Below, in pieces: positions 1-8,000 of a stretch of 11,565 bases of DNA. Numbering within the stretch: position 1 is the first letter of the stretch; each line of letters begins with the position of its first letter. The notes below the pieces were generated by a model that worked only from the letters and a program-made list of their open reading frames with translations, did no database searches and had not been told where the DNA came from. Both the position numbers and the translations under genes were made by a program. This stretch comes from Actinomycetota bacterium (GTDB lineage Bacteria > Cyanobacteriota > Vampirovibrionia > Obscuribacterales > Obscuribacteraceae): positions 1 to 11,565 of the forward strand of contig CAJCIF010000546.1 in the NCBI GenBank assembly GCA_903970355.1, given 5' to 3'.

Positions 1-555
1 AAAAAACTGAAAGAGGTACAGGATTCCGACGGCGATGCGATCACTCGTAACTCCGATGGAACTTATACGCGCATAGATCGAGACAATAGCGTCACACAGT
101 TATCAAACGTGCAAGTTAAATCCGACGGCTCTTTAACTTATTCCGTTCCCGGCCACGAAAACGGATTAAATGTAGCAGAAACAACCAGCGCGAATGGGGA
201 TCGAACATCTCTGGTTGAAACTACAAACAAAGACAATTTAAAATCGGATGTTTCTCTCGTCACTCACAAGGATGGCACTACGAGCCAAATAGGGGATGAG
301 GGCAGGATGGACATTTCAAATAATGGCAATCATCTTGTAATTCATCCTGTCAGTGGTGGCAGTGTCACGTATGACGTACAGTCGATGGAACCATTCAAGT
401 GTGCTATGACCGTGGAATTTCCAGACGGCGCAAAAAAGTCGTGGGATGACGTTACCCAGGGCGAGTTTCAAAAGATAAAAGATGAACCGATAGTGCCGAA
501 GGTCAATTGGAAACCGGATCATCACTTAGATGTCCTCACGCACGAATCTGCTTAG
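1..555 (+). CDS. C-terminal part of a beta-repeat (DG-rich) protein, 5' end outside window
   Basis: The reading frame is open from base 1 to the TAG at 553-555, giving 184 visible residues; the true start lies upstream of the window. An internal GTG at 109 is available but has no reason to be the start, because the frame before it encodes the same kind of repeat. The visible part is a series of short strand-turn units with DG or NG turns (SDGDA, SDGTY, SDGSL, ANGDR, KDGTT, NNGN), rich in Ser/Thr/Asp and with a single Cys. This is typical of beta-solenoid or YD-like repeats in large surface or secreted proteins. The last 50 residues lose the repeat pattern and end in a His/Asp-containing tail. 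No catalytic motif is visible. The gene converges with the glycine-rich gene, leaving 34 bases between stop codons and no clear terminator. I cannot name the family. Confidence 0.8.
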   Translation, partial: KKLKEVQDSDGDAITRNSDGTYTRIDRDNSVTQLSNVQVKSDGSLTYSVPGHENGLNVAETTSANGDRTSLVETTNKDNLKSDVSLVTHKDGTTSQIGDEGRMDISNNGNHLVIHPVSGGSVTYDVQSMEPFKCAMTVEFPDGAKKSWDDVTQGEFQKIKDEPIVPKVNWKPDHHLDVLTHESA

Positions 556-589
556 TTACAAGCTTGGTTGATTTAAAGACTGTGATCAT

Positions 590-892
590 TTAACCCCAAT
601 AGTGGTGATGGTGCCAATGTCGGTGATGCCAACCCCAGCCACCACCCCATCCAGGATAGCCACCGCCGCCCCAACCTGGATAGCCGCCACCATAGCCCCA
701 ACCACCGTAGTTTCCAGAGTTCCAGCCGCGATATCTACCCCAGCCGTGATTTCCGCCCCAGCCACCTCGGTATGCTGGTGTATAGCCGTGATATCCGCCA
801 AATCCGGCATGGCCGAAATATCGTGCCTCTGCCGATGGTGCGCTAGATACCATGCTCGCTAGAAGCGCAATCATCACAATTATTCTTTTCAT
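590..892 (-). CDS. Exported Gly/Trp/His-rich small protein
   Basis: This 100-residue protein begins with a clear signal peptide: basic n-region MKR, hydrophobic core to about residue 17, and an AEA cleavage site before residue 24. The mature part (about 77 residues) is mostly Gly, Trp, Tyr and His. It contains two adjacent YPGWGGG units (about 71-85) and ends in a His-rich tail (89-97, with seven His). It has no Cys. I chose the ATG at 892 because AGGAGG (897-902) sits four bases upstream and the signal peptide begins exactly there. A longer in-frame start at 1000 would add 36 very polar residues ahead of the signal peptide and lacks a good ribosome site. Exported Gly-rich proteins of this composition occur in structural shells, surface layers and sulfur-globule envelopes; the His tail suggests metal binding. 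These roles are inference, and the low-complexity sequence does not identify a family. Confidence 0.8.
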   Translation of the reverse strand: MKRIIVMIALLASMVSSAPSAEARYFGHAGFGGYHGYTPAYRGGWGGNHGWGRYRGWNSGNYGGWGYGGGYPGWGGGGYPGWGGGWGWHHRHWHHHHYWG

Positions 893-896
893 GTTA

Positions 897-902
897 CCTC
901 CT
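897..902 (-). promoter_or_regulatory. Shine-Dalgarno AGGAGG deciding the start of the Gly-rich gene
   Basis: On the minus strand the sequence reads GGGAGGAGGTAACATG. The SD core lies four bases from the ATG at 892, and this decides the start against the longer frame from 1000. Confidence 0.75.
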
Positions 903-1023
903 CCCTCGTAACCACCGCTTTTATTACGAGGTCGATCGTTCCTATTCCGTTCACCTCCTTTTCTATTCTTTTTCTGTGATTGATTTGTGGAAGAGTCCAT
1001 CGCAGCAAGCGGCTCCGGGACAA

Positions 1024-1036
1024 TGCAGCGGCTGCA
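1024..1036. promoter_or_regulatory. Candidate operator palindrome TGCAGCGGCTGCA
   Basis: Six-base arms TGCAGC and GCTGCA flank a single central G. The one-base centre is too short for an RNA hairpin loop but suits a dimeric DNA-binding protein. It lies about 130 bases from each of the two divergent start codons. The regulator is unknown, and chance cannot be excluded. Confidence 0.25.
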
Positions 1037-1140
1037 CTACTTTTCAGTCTTTCGCTGTGTCTGCTTAAAGGAAATTTCGTATTCGTCCCCTTTCAGACCC
1101 CATTTAACAACTTAGAAACTTCTTTTCTAGGTCTCCGACC

Positions 1141-1146
1141 TATAGT
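1141..1146 (+). promoter_or_regulatory. Possible -10 element TATAGT for the 317-residue gene
   Basis: TATAGT matches the sigma-70 type -10 consensus at five of six positions and would start transcription about 19 bases before the ATG at 1172. No good -35 lies 16-18 bases upstream, so support is weak. Confidence 0.2.
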
Positions 1147-1171
1147 GTGAAGACGCACTGAGGAACAGGAA

Positions 1172-2125
1172 ATGGAAGACTTACTAACTAACGCCATTGC
1201 TGCTGAGAAACGCAAAGATTGGGCTACGTTTGAAAAAGATGTTAATAGCTTACAAAAACAGGACGGAAACGATCCAGCCAAGCTATCCAACGATGCACAA
1301 CAATTACTAAAGAACGCTCCGGCAGACACTTCTAAGCAAGTTGCTACTCTGCTTCAGAGCCATGGATTTCCAAAGGTTGCACTCGATGCAGGCAGCGTAG
1401 ATCCTGATGCTCTAAATAAAGAAATAGCTGCAACACGCAGTGGTTTTAATGGTGCTCAAGACCCGGCTTCTGCAATAGCAACCTTTAAACCGCGTTTCGA
1501 GGCAAACGACAAGAACGCAGACACATTGCTTACCGATACCATTAATTCAGCAACTTCGGATATTGCAGCAGTGCAAAAGCAGATCGACGCCATTGTTCCT
1601 CCCGAAAAAATGGCAAAATTGAACAGTGATTTGAAGAAGCAATATGATGCTTTCTCAGCCATAGCAACAGACGCTGACAAACAGGCGCTGGACAACTATG
1701 GTAATGCTCCATCCCCTGCCGCTCGGGCAGCTGCAAAAGCAGAATTGGCAAAGAAATATCCAGATCTGGTCAAAGCAATAGAAGCATACGAAACTAATGT
1801 TATTCCACTCTCGGACAAGCGCCAACAACAAATACAAGACCTTGAGCGTGTGTATCAAGCTGTGTCGATTGATTTCTCTGCACACGAGAACTACGCGGAT
1901 GCTCTTCTTTCATCCGGACAAATGGATGCCGCAAAAGCTGAATTGACGAGTGCATTTAAGAACTTGACGCTCCAAGAACGCCAACAACTTCTTCAGGATC
2001 CAAAATTGGGCTCCGTTGTCACTGATCTTTGCAAGGCCGTCGGCCTTGATATATCAAAAGTGCCGGCTGCAAATCTTCCAGACGCTCTCAAAGTAGCGTT
2101 GAAGAAAATGGGCAGCCAAGATTAG
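1172..2125 (+). CDS. Cytoplasmic alpha-helical protein of unknown function, with one TPR-like motif
   Basis: This gene encodes 317 residues and shows no signal peptide or membrane segment. The ATG at 1172 follows GAGGAACAGGAA; an in-frame TGA at 1148-1150 leaves little room for another start. The protein is rich in Ala, Lys, Asp and Gln and should be almost entirely helical. Residues 130-165 and 185-230 look like amphipathic helices or coiled coil. Residues about 239-265 fit a TPR helix pair (YADALLSSGQMDAAKAEL), followed by a Leu/Gln-rich segment. There is one Cys (287). Nothing resembles a known active site. It is one of only two complete genes in the window whose product is clearly not exported, and it is separated from the next gene by about 150 bases, so it is probably transcribed alone. 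I do not recognise the family. Confidence 0.85.
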   Translation: MEDLLTNAIAAEKRKDWATFEKDVNSLQKQDGNDPAKLSNDAQQLLKNAPADTSKQVATLLQSHGFPKVALDAGSVDPDALNKEIAATRSGFNGAQDPASAIATFKPRFEANDKNADTLLTDTINSATSDIAAVQKQIDAIVPPEKMAKLNSDLKKQYDAFSAIATDADKQALDNYGNAPSPAARAAAKAELAKKYPDLVKAIEAYETNVIPLSDKRQQQIQDLERVYQAVSIDFSAHENYADALLSSGQMDAAKAELTSAFKNLTLQERQQLLQDPKLGSVVTDLCKAVGLDISKVPAANLPDALKVALKKMGSQD

Positions 2126-2274
2126 GGCAAGCACGCTATATAGTTGCGGCATGGTGCGATACTCCGAGCCAAACATATACGGTCAGCACATGCGACGAAT
2201 ATCGAGTGGGTGCAAGCTCTCAGACAGGCTGAGATCCAGTATAATCGCCGTGTTTGGCGGGCACCACACTATTG
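2126..2274. other. Intergenic region with promoter for the 2275-4100 gene pair
   Basis: This stretch holds a perfect TATAAT (2240-2245). I see no clear Rho-independent terminator for the upstream gene. A 57-codon frame from the ATG at 2151 runs through it into the next gene in another frame; I do not regard it as real. Confidence 0.4.
2240..2245 (+). promoter_or_regulatory. -10 element TATAAT
   Basis: The hexamer is a perfect -10 consensus and would place the transcription start near 2252, about 23 bases before the ATG at 2275. The -35 region is poor: CAGACA at 2221-2226 matches four of six positions but is only 13 bases away. The short leader supports the ATG at 2275 over the TTG at 2254. 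Confidence 0.4.
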
Positions 2275-3231
2275 ATGCGAGCGCGTTTTTTCAAAACTGC
2301 AATCTTTTTTTGGTTAGCCGTTAGTCTCTCAGTATTGAAAGCCTCGGCAGATCCGGATGATCTTTCGGAAACTGAATCTCGAGCCGCGCAAGCACAATTA
2401 TCATTAACCGGCTGTCTTACGAGAGAATCGTATCAGCTGGCCGAAGAGCTGGGGCTAGTTGATCACTTAACTCGCTTGCAGCACCTTCGCGAACATGACA
2501 GGCATAAACATGGTGTGGCCTTAAGTGCAGAGGGCACAACCTTGAGATTGGAAATAACAGAATTGGTACTAACCACTTCACTGCAATGCCAGGCAGTAAT
2601 TGCTCAAATTGAATCCGAAACCGCTATATCAGTGGAAATAAGGGCGGCACTGGAAGGAAGCCGTAATAAATCAAGCAAAACAAACGCTATGGCGAACGTC
2701 CTGGCCAACGGAGGATTATCATCGGTAGGCAATCTGTTACAGATGCCGGTTGAAACTAACACCGATTCTCGTTATGAACTTCCTGGAGAAGTTGTTGAAG
2801 CAGCAGGCACAATAATGGCTACCGGACTGGGCGCTGTTGCCTTGCATCAAAACAAGGGTGCCGCCCTGTCAGCGCCGATTGACCCAAACATGCTCGCAAA
2901 AATATTCAAGCGTCCTAATAATTCCAAGACAGAATATCCTGATGTTATTTGGAGATATTTGAATTCTGTGCCACCGGGAGGGAAAAAAGTAGGACCAACA
3001 AGACGCGAATTACTAATTGATCGCTGGATTATGCTGGGCAGGGTTCCATCCCTAAATACGCCTAAGGGACGTCTTTATGCCAGAACCCTCGCCGGTACGA
3101 TACCTCAAACTAACGCGGTTACTATTGATATGTTGGAAGATCGAGTTGCCATGCTTCTCGACCTTAAAGCCGAGGTGAGTCAAATTTATAAGGAATTACT
3201 CAATATTATGCTAGTTGTTAGGGCTTTGTGA
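2275..3231 (+). CDS. Exported protein of unknown function, first gene of a probable pair
   Basis: From the ATG at 2275 the product is 318 residues, beginning with a good signal peptide: n-region MRARFFK, hydrophobic core 8-20, and cleavage at ASA before Asp26. An in-frame TTG at 2254 would add seven residues but lies almost on the predicted transcription start. The mature protein has a helical N-terminal part with two Cys (47 and 105), a possible disulfide. A Gly/Ala-rich, mildly hydrophobic stretch follows (about 139-198, including ATGLGAVAL). The C-terminal half is charged and Arg-rich, with a Trp/Tyr motif (YPDVIWRYLN, 221-230) and a segment TRRELLIDRWIMLGRVP (242-258). A last amphipathic helix ends the protein. 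The gene is followed after 38 bases by another exported unknown, so the two are probably co-transcribed. I do not recognise the family, and no enzyme motif is visible. Confidence 0.85.
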   Translation: MRARFFKTAIFFWLAVSLSVLKASADPDDLSETESRAAQAQLSLTGCLTRESYQLAEELGLVDHLTRLQHLREHDRHKHGVALSAEGTTLRLEITELVLTTSLQCQAVIAQIESETAISVEIRAALEGSRNKSSKTNAMANVLANGGLSSVGNLLQMPVETNTDSRYELPGEVVEAAGTIMATGLGAVALHQNKGAALSAPIDPNMLAKIFKRPNNSKTEYPDVIWRYLNSVPPGGKKVGPTRRELLIDRWIMLGRVPSLNTPKGRLYARTLAGTIPQTNAVTIDMLEDRVAMLLDLKAEVSQIYKELLNIMLVVRAL

Positions 3232-3239
3232 ATCATCAG

Positions 3240-3256
3240 AGTGAGATTTGTTCACT
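3240..3256 (+). promoter_or_regulatory. Small hairpin immediately upstream of the SD of the next gene
   Basis: AGTGA and TCACT form a 5-bp stem with a 7-base loop, ending a few bases before the SD at 3259-3266. It could influence initiation at the GTG, but it is short enough to be chance. Confidence 0.2.
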
Positions 3257-3269
3257 GTAGGAGGGGAAC

Positions 3270-4100
3270 GTGAAGAGATCAATAGTGCGAGCCAAAATCA
3301 GGGCGATCATGTTAGTGTCCTGCGCTGCTATCACGATGGGCGAGTTTTCGTTTTTTCCTGCTGGAACGAACGCTGAACCATTATCACCCACTGCCGCATC
3401 GGATACTGGCACCATAAAAGGCAATGCAGCAATCAAAGCGATTGGTCCGCTGCATTTATCAGAAGGTAAAGTGGTAATGGAACAGAATCAGATTGCAGTA
3501 CTCTCTGATGTTGCTGATCCGATTGCAGAAGCAGAACTTGTTGGTACGATCATTGATATTCACACAACAAGTAGTGCCACAGGCGATACCATTCAAGGTA
3601 TGGCAATATTCACGAAAGGATTTAGCCTTCCAGCAATTGATTCTCCCCACGAAAAGGAGTCGATCAAAGGCACTGACGGAGTAGAGCGCATTGGACGCAT
3701 TGTTGACGTAACGCCCAAGATTTTGCGTATCAAAACGCCTGCGGGTGTGCAAGCTATTCCCGTTAAATACATATCCGAAATAAAGTCTCCACGTGCTTTT
3801 GCATTCTCCCTGCCATCAAATACAGCTAGTGTTTCGGGTGCATTATCTCAGTCTCCCGTTATGCCTTCCTCGCCACCGCTAAAAAAGGAAGAGCAAGTAC
3901 TCGTTAGTTTTCGCCCGACTTATATTCCGGATCCAAACAAACCGCCAGCTCCAACGCAGCTAAGTTCCCTTCATTCACAGCTAACCGCCCGTCATCCTGG
4001 TAAACGAGCCTTTACCTTAGCAGCAACAGCTGCTGGTGTAGCAGCCTGTTTTGCCATTCCGCTGGGTGTAGCTATAACTTGTCCGCCACCTCCAAGATAA
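3270..4100 (+). CDS. Exported protein with a beta domain, proline-rich linker and C-terminal membrane segment
   Basis: The gene starts with GTG at 3270 behind a strong SD (AGGAGGGG, 3259-3266), giving 276 residues. The basic N-terminus (MKRSIVRAKIR) and hydrophobic residues 12-29 form a signal peptide, with probable cleavage at TNA before Glu36. Residues 89-120 and 139-180 are beta-rich, and both follow the pattern G-x-I-[IV]-D-[IV] near their start and FSLP at their end, suggesting two related small barrel units (SH3- or Sm-like; inference). Residues 195-230 are Pro/Ser-rich. A hydrophobic, Ala/Gly-rich helix (about 247-270) comes almost at the end, followed by the unusual tail CPPPPR. This layout would anchor the protein in the membrane by its C-terminus after export. 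It follows 2275-3231 by 38 bases and is likely its operon partner. No known family is recognised. Confidence 0.85.
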   Translation: MKRSIVRAKIRAIMLVSCAAITMGEFSFFPAGTNAEPLSPTAASDTGTIKGNAAIKAIGPLHLSEGKVVMEQNQIAVLSDVADPIAEAELVGTIIDIHTTSSATGDTIQGMAIFTKGFSLPAIDSPHEKESIKGTDGVERIGRIVDVTPKILRIKTPAGVQAIPVKYISEIKSPRAFAFSLPSNTASVSGALSQSPVMPSSPPLKKEEQVLVSFRPTYIPDPNKPPAPTQLSSLHSQLTARHPGKRAFTLAATAAGVAACFAIPLGVAITCPPPPR

Positions 4101-4223
4101 TTGGAAGCATCAGGCTGCACGGGAATGTGAAAGAAGTAAAGCAAACTGGGCTGGACTTCGAAAGTCAGGTAGTCGAATACGGTATACTCCTGGGCATTAC
4201 GTTGTGTCTGAGGAGCTAAATTC
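4101..4223. other. Intergenic region upstream of chdC
   Basis: This stretch holds a possible -10 element TATACT (4183-4188), about 36 bases before the ATG, and the SD AGGAG (4211-4215). No -35 of good quality is visible. A short TCCAA/TTGGA inverted repeat overlaps the previous stop codon but lacks a T-run, so it is not a convincing terminator. Confidence 0.35.
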
Positions 4224-5078
4224 ATGCGTCATCCTAATGTTCCAGAATCCCTAGAAGGCTGGTGGATACTGCACCGCATTTTCGATTTTGAACGTCTTGC
4301 ATGGGACACACTTCCTCAGGCTGAGCGTACTCCAATGATCGAAGAAGCTACACAAGTTTTCTCGAAATTGAAAGCAAATCAAGATAACGATCTCGGCCTC
4401 GCTCAATTAGTCGGACACAAGGGCGATCTAATGCTCACGCATTACAGCAAAAATTTTGAGGGCCTGGCACACGCGCAAACTCTATTTGATAAAACTCGTC
4501 TTTCGGAATTTTTGATACCGGCAACATCGTATGTTTCAATTTTGGAACTTGGTCTATACGAAGCAACAGGAAAAATCCATGCGACATTGGCCGAAGAAGG
4601 ATTGAAGCAGGGAACAGATGAATGGGTCGCGGCATTCGATGAGCGAGTTAAAAAGGAAGAACAGAACCCGCGCAACGCCAGTCGTCTCTGGGCAAAGATT
4701 CCGCAACGACGTTATGTCTGCTTCTATCCAATGGACAAGAAACGTGGTGAAGGAGTTAACTGGTACATGCTGCCTTACGAAGAACGAGCGCGGCAAATGC
4801 TCGATCACGGCAAAATTGGGCGGACTTATCATGGTCTCGTAACGCAAGTCATCTCAGGCTCGATTGGTTTTGATAATTACGAATGGGGTGTCGATCTTTA
4901 CGCAGACGATCCACTCGTTTTCAAGAAATTGGTTTACGAAATGCGTTTTGATGAAGCAAGCGCCAGGTATGGTGTGTTCGGCGACTTTTTGTCCGGCATA
5001 CAGTTCTCACTCGATCAGCTCGGCACATTTTTAGAAGGCACAGCTGTACCAGCATTGAACGAGCTGCAACCAGCCTAG
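4224..5078 (+). CDS. chdC: Coproheme decarboxylase (HemQ/ChdC), chlorite dismutase family
   Basis: ChdC decarboxylates the two propionates of iron-coproporphyrin III (coproheme) with hydrogen peroxide, making heme b as the last step of the coproporphyrin-dependent pathway in the cytoplasm. The 284-residue product has the family signature: YVCFYPMDKKR, NWYML, HGKIGR, the Q-x-I-x-GS-x-G segment, EWGVDLYADD, and KKLVYEMRFDEASARYG. The residues known in Firmicutes enzymes align at the same spacing: catalytic Tyr168, Met170, proximal heme ligand His195, distal Gln208 and Ser246. The enzyme is therefore expected to be active. The N-terminal ferredoxin-like domain (EGWWILH to YVSILELG) is also typical. 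Differences are an insertion of about 25 residues before the catalytic Tyr (within 112-160) and a tail of about 23 residues after the usual C-terminus. SD AGGAG lies eight bases upstream of the ATG. No other heme gene is adjacent. Confidence 0.93.
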   Translation: MRHPNVPESLEGWWILHRIFDFERLAWDTLPQAERTPMIEEATQVFSKLKANQDNDLGLAQLVGHKGDLMLTHYSKNFEGLAHAQTLFDKTRLSEFLIPATSYVSILELGLYEATGKIHATLAEEGLKQGTDEWVAAFDERVKKEEQNPRNASRLWAKIPQRRYVCFYPMDKKRGEGVNWYMLPYEERARQMLDHGKIGRTYHGLVTQVISGSIGFDNYEWGVDLYADDPLVFKKLVYEMRFDEASARYGVFGDFLSGIQFSLDQLGTFLEGTAVPALNELQPA

Positions 5079-8000
5079 ATCACGTCTATTCGTTTCAAAT
5101 ATCTTTCTGAATATGCAGCATCATCAAGCTTGCCTGCGCGTCTAGCTGCCAGGTCAAGTTTTTTCAAGAAGGGAATGAGTTGAGGACTTCGCGCCGGCAG
5201 AGAAGATTTCATATCCCTCAGTTCATTGGCGGCTTTCGCATACATATCTTGTGGTAACTGTTGCAACTCAGATTTGAGAGCATCGAGCTGACTCTTGGTC
5301 TTAGGCAAGTGCATGGCGAATATTGAAAGGGCTATATCATAGTGTTCGCATGCATCTTCAAGTTGATTCATCGTGTAATATGTAAGAGCCAACTTGCCGT
5401 GGCACGTTCCAAGAATGGCTTCATTTGGCTTTGAGCAATGTTCATAGATCCTCAATGCTGTTTTGTAATCCTTAGCCGCTTCCACATAAGACCGTCTTGC
5501 ATCGTTGAGCGCAATCTCGCCAAGCCTTACGTAATCGGATGCAGTATCACAATGTCCTAAACCTTGTTTCTCTTCTCGAATTGCCAGTGCTTTACGAAAA
5601 AGCGCTTCAGACTCCTCAAGTTGATCATCATCTAAATACACACTTCCAAGATTTTCGAGTCCGGTAGCCAACACCACTGAGTATCGCCCCAGAGCCTTTT
5701 CTTTAATAGCGATCGAATCTTTCAAATAACTCTCGGCTACTGCATAAAGATCGCGATTGGAAGTTATGTTCTTTTCTTCCTGATCATTGGTATCCGGAGT
5801 GTAGGCGGGATCTGCTGCAAGCTTTCGATAACACTCACCCAAATTATTCAACAAAGATGCCAGATATAGCTGGTCTTTGTATGGAGTAACCTGCAGATCT
5901 TTTGCTTGCTTGAACAGCTTTTTTGCCCCTCGAAAGTCGCCCGCATCGAAAGCTCTTTTTCCCTCTTCCATATAAGCTTCCGCTACGGCACTCTGGGACT
6001 TCGCTGAATTCAATGGAAAAATGAGAGTGGCAAGAATCGTCAATAAGATTCTCGCTGCACTAGCGCACTTATTCTGACTCACTGCTTTCCTTTTCCGGAA
6101 TCAAGTAAATTTTCCCGGTCCTTTGCAAATATTTTGAGAAAGAAGAGCGAAGCTCTCTGTTTGCAAACTCATCCAATTTCACGAAATCATGTTCCTTTCT
6201 ATAAAATGCCACTATTGTTTTGTGACCTTTCGGAAAGCCCTGGTCATCATACGATCTAATATCGGAATGAACGGCAATGATATCGTCACCTAGCCGAACA
6301 AGCTTTCGTATATTTTCGTCCCTGGCAACGGACTGGATTTTGTTCGTCTCGCTATCAATCTTTATTCTTATATCTTTTGATTTGAAAGAGATCGAATCTT
6401 CTGCTTCTTCAACTGGTTGATTGAATCGGAGCAATTTCACCGTCGTCCGATTTCCGCCACCACCTTCAACTTCTTTCACTGGCTCTTCCTGGTCAACTGG
6501 TTTCAATGGTTCTTTTGTAGTCCAGATTTCGCCTCGGCTGTCCGTCTGCCATCCGAACGATTCTCTTTCTCTTGTCTTGAGAATCTTGATATCAGAACTC
6601 GATTGTCCAGTCTTATTATCGTGAAATTCCGTCTCGATTTCCTGCACGGAAACCCAAGTACCCGCTAGCCAATTCGGTAGCATGAACCATTCACCGGAAA
6701 AATTTTCTACAGGCGCATATTTAGGAAACTCTTTGCCAGGGAGCCATATATCGCCAAGAGCATCGAGGCGCTCGCTATGTTGTATGCCGCCTTTCAGCAT
6801 CTCCGCCGCGCGCACTAATGGCTGTGTAGAACTAACGGCCCAAGCCGCTCCCAGACAAAACGCAACTATCAATCTTTTCTTTATGGCATGTCTCCTTTAG
6901 GGAATCGGTCCAAACCGTTGTTCAGGAGTTAGCTGAAACCAAGCTTCCCGGTTCTCTAAATAGCTCTTCTCATCTGCTGCACTCATTTTGCTTATTTCCT
7001 TAGAGGTCTTGAGCCGAAACCAACTAAAGTCGTAGCTTGAAGTATCTGGATTCCATGATCGACTCAGTGAATTGTTTGAAACATTATGCTCTGATTGACT
7101 GGAAGAGCTTTCCGCCGGCATATTGCTCATAGGCAGTGGATTAGCTTCAACTGTTTTCTCGGTTGATGGTGGCACTTCTGCTTTATCGTCTTCGCCCGAA
7201 CGTCCGTTAAATGTTGCCACCATATTTAGGACCTTCAATTTCTTGTGTGGCAGTGGATCATAAGGAAAGCTAGCTTCAACAGCTTTGACTGCGGCTTTAT
7301 CAAAATTTTGGTCGTTAGAAGAATTCTGAATGCCCACCTGGAGGAAAGCACCATTGCTCAAAATCTGAAAAAAGACCTTTGCCACCAATGCGGCATCATT
7401 TTTTTGATCCCACTTGCCTTCAATATTCTTGCGCAGTTGCATGACATAGGAATTTAGTGCCTGATCATCCACCGCCTCAGGAGAACTGACGACGTCAAGG
7501 GATATCAGCATTTGTCGGGCCCCGGCGGGTAGGCTGAGGAAGCAGAATGCCATGCTCACGAGCAAAATTCGGCTCGATTTCGCAATGAATGTCGCTTGAT
7601 ATCTCACGCAATTTCCTATTTCGGCTGAAGCTTTCTTATCTTCATATATGGTACTTCTCGCCAACCAACTCAACTACTTTCCGCTTTTGCATTACTTCAA
7701 ATGGTTCTTGAAAATAGAATTTTGTGTTACTGAGGTACAACATGGATCTACGAGCTAAAATGGTTTATCCCCCGTGCATTGAATAGGATATTGTCATGAT
7801 AAAACCTGCCGGCGCCTGTTTGGCACTCCTCCTAATATTAGCTACTGCTTCCACGATGCCAACAGAAGCTCGGCATCACTCAAAAGCTACATGTTCAACA
7901 AAGTCCAAAGACAATTCACCCGCAAGCCATTTTTCCGGCAAGTGGACCGGTACGCTATCTGGAAATGACCCCCATGTAAACGCGGTTCTCGTCCTTAACA

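Larger units (their letters stand above)
893..1171. other. Divergent intergenic region between the Gly-rich gene and the 317-residue gene
   Basis: These 279 bases must hold the promoters of both divergent genes. I see three things in them. First, a perfect SD-like AAAAGGAGGTGA on the minus strand (951-962) with no start codon at a suitable distance. Second, a perfect odd-centred palindrome TGCAGCGGCTGCA (1024-1036) close to the middle of the region. Third, a TATAGT hexamer (1141-1146) on the plus strand that could be a -10 element, without a convincing -35. The stretch 893-1000 is open in the minus frame and could encode 36 polar residues, but it is more likely an untranslated leader. No terminator or RNA gene is evident. 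Confidence 0.5.
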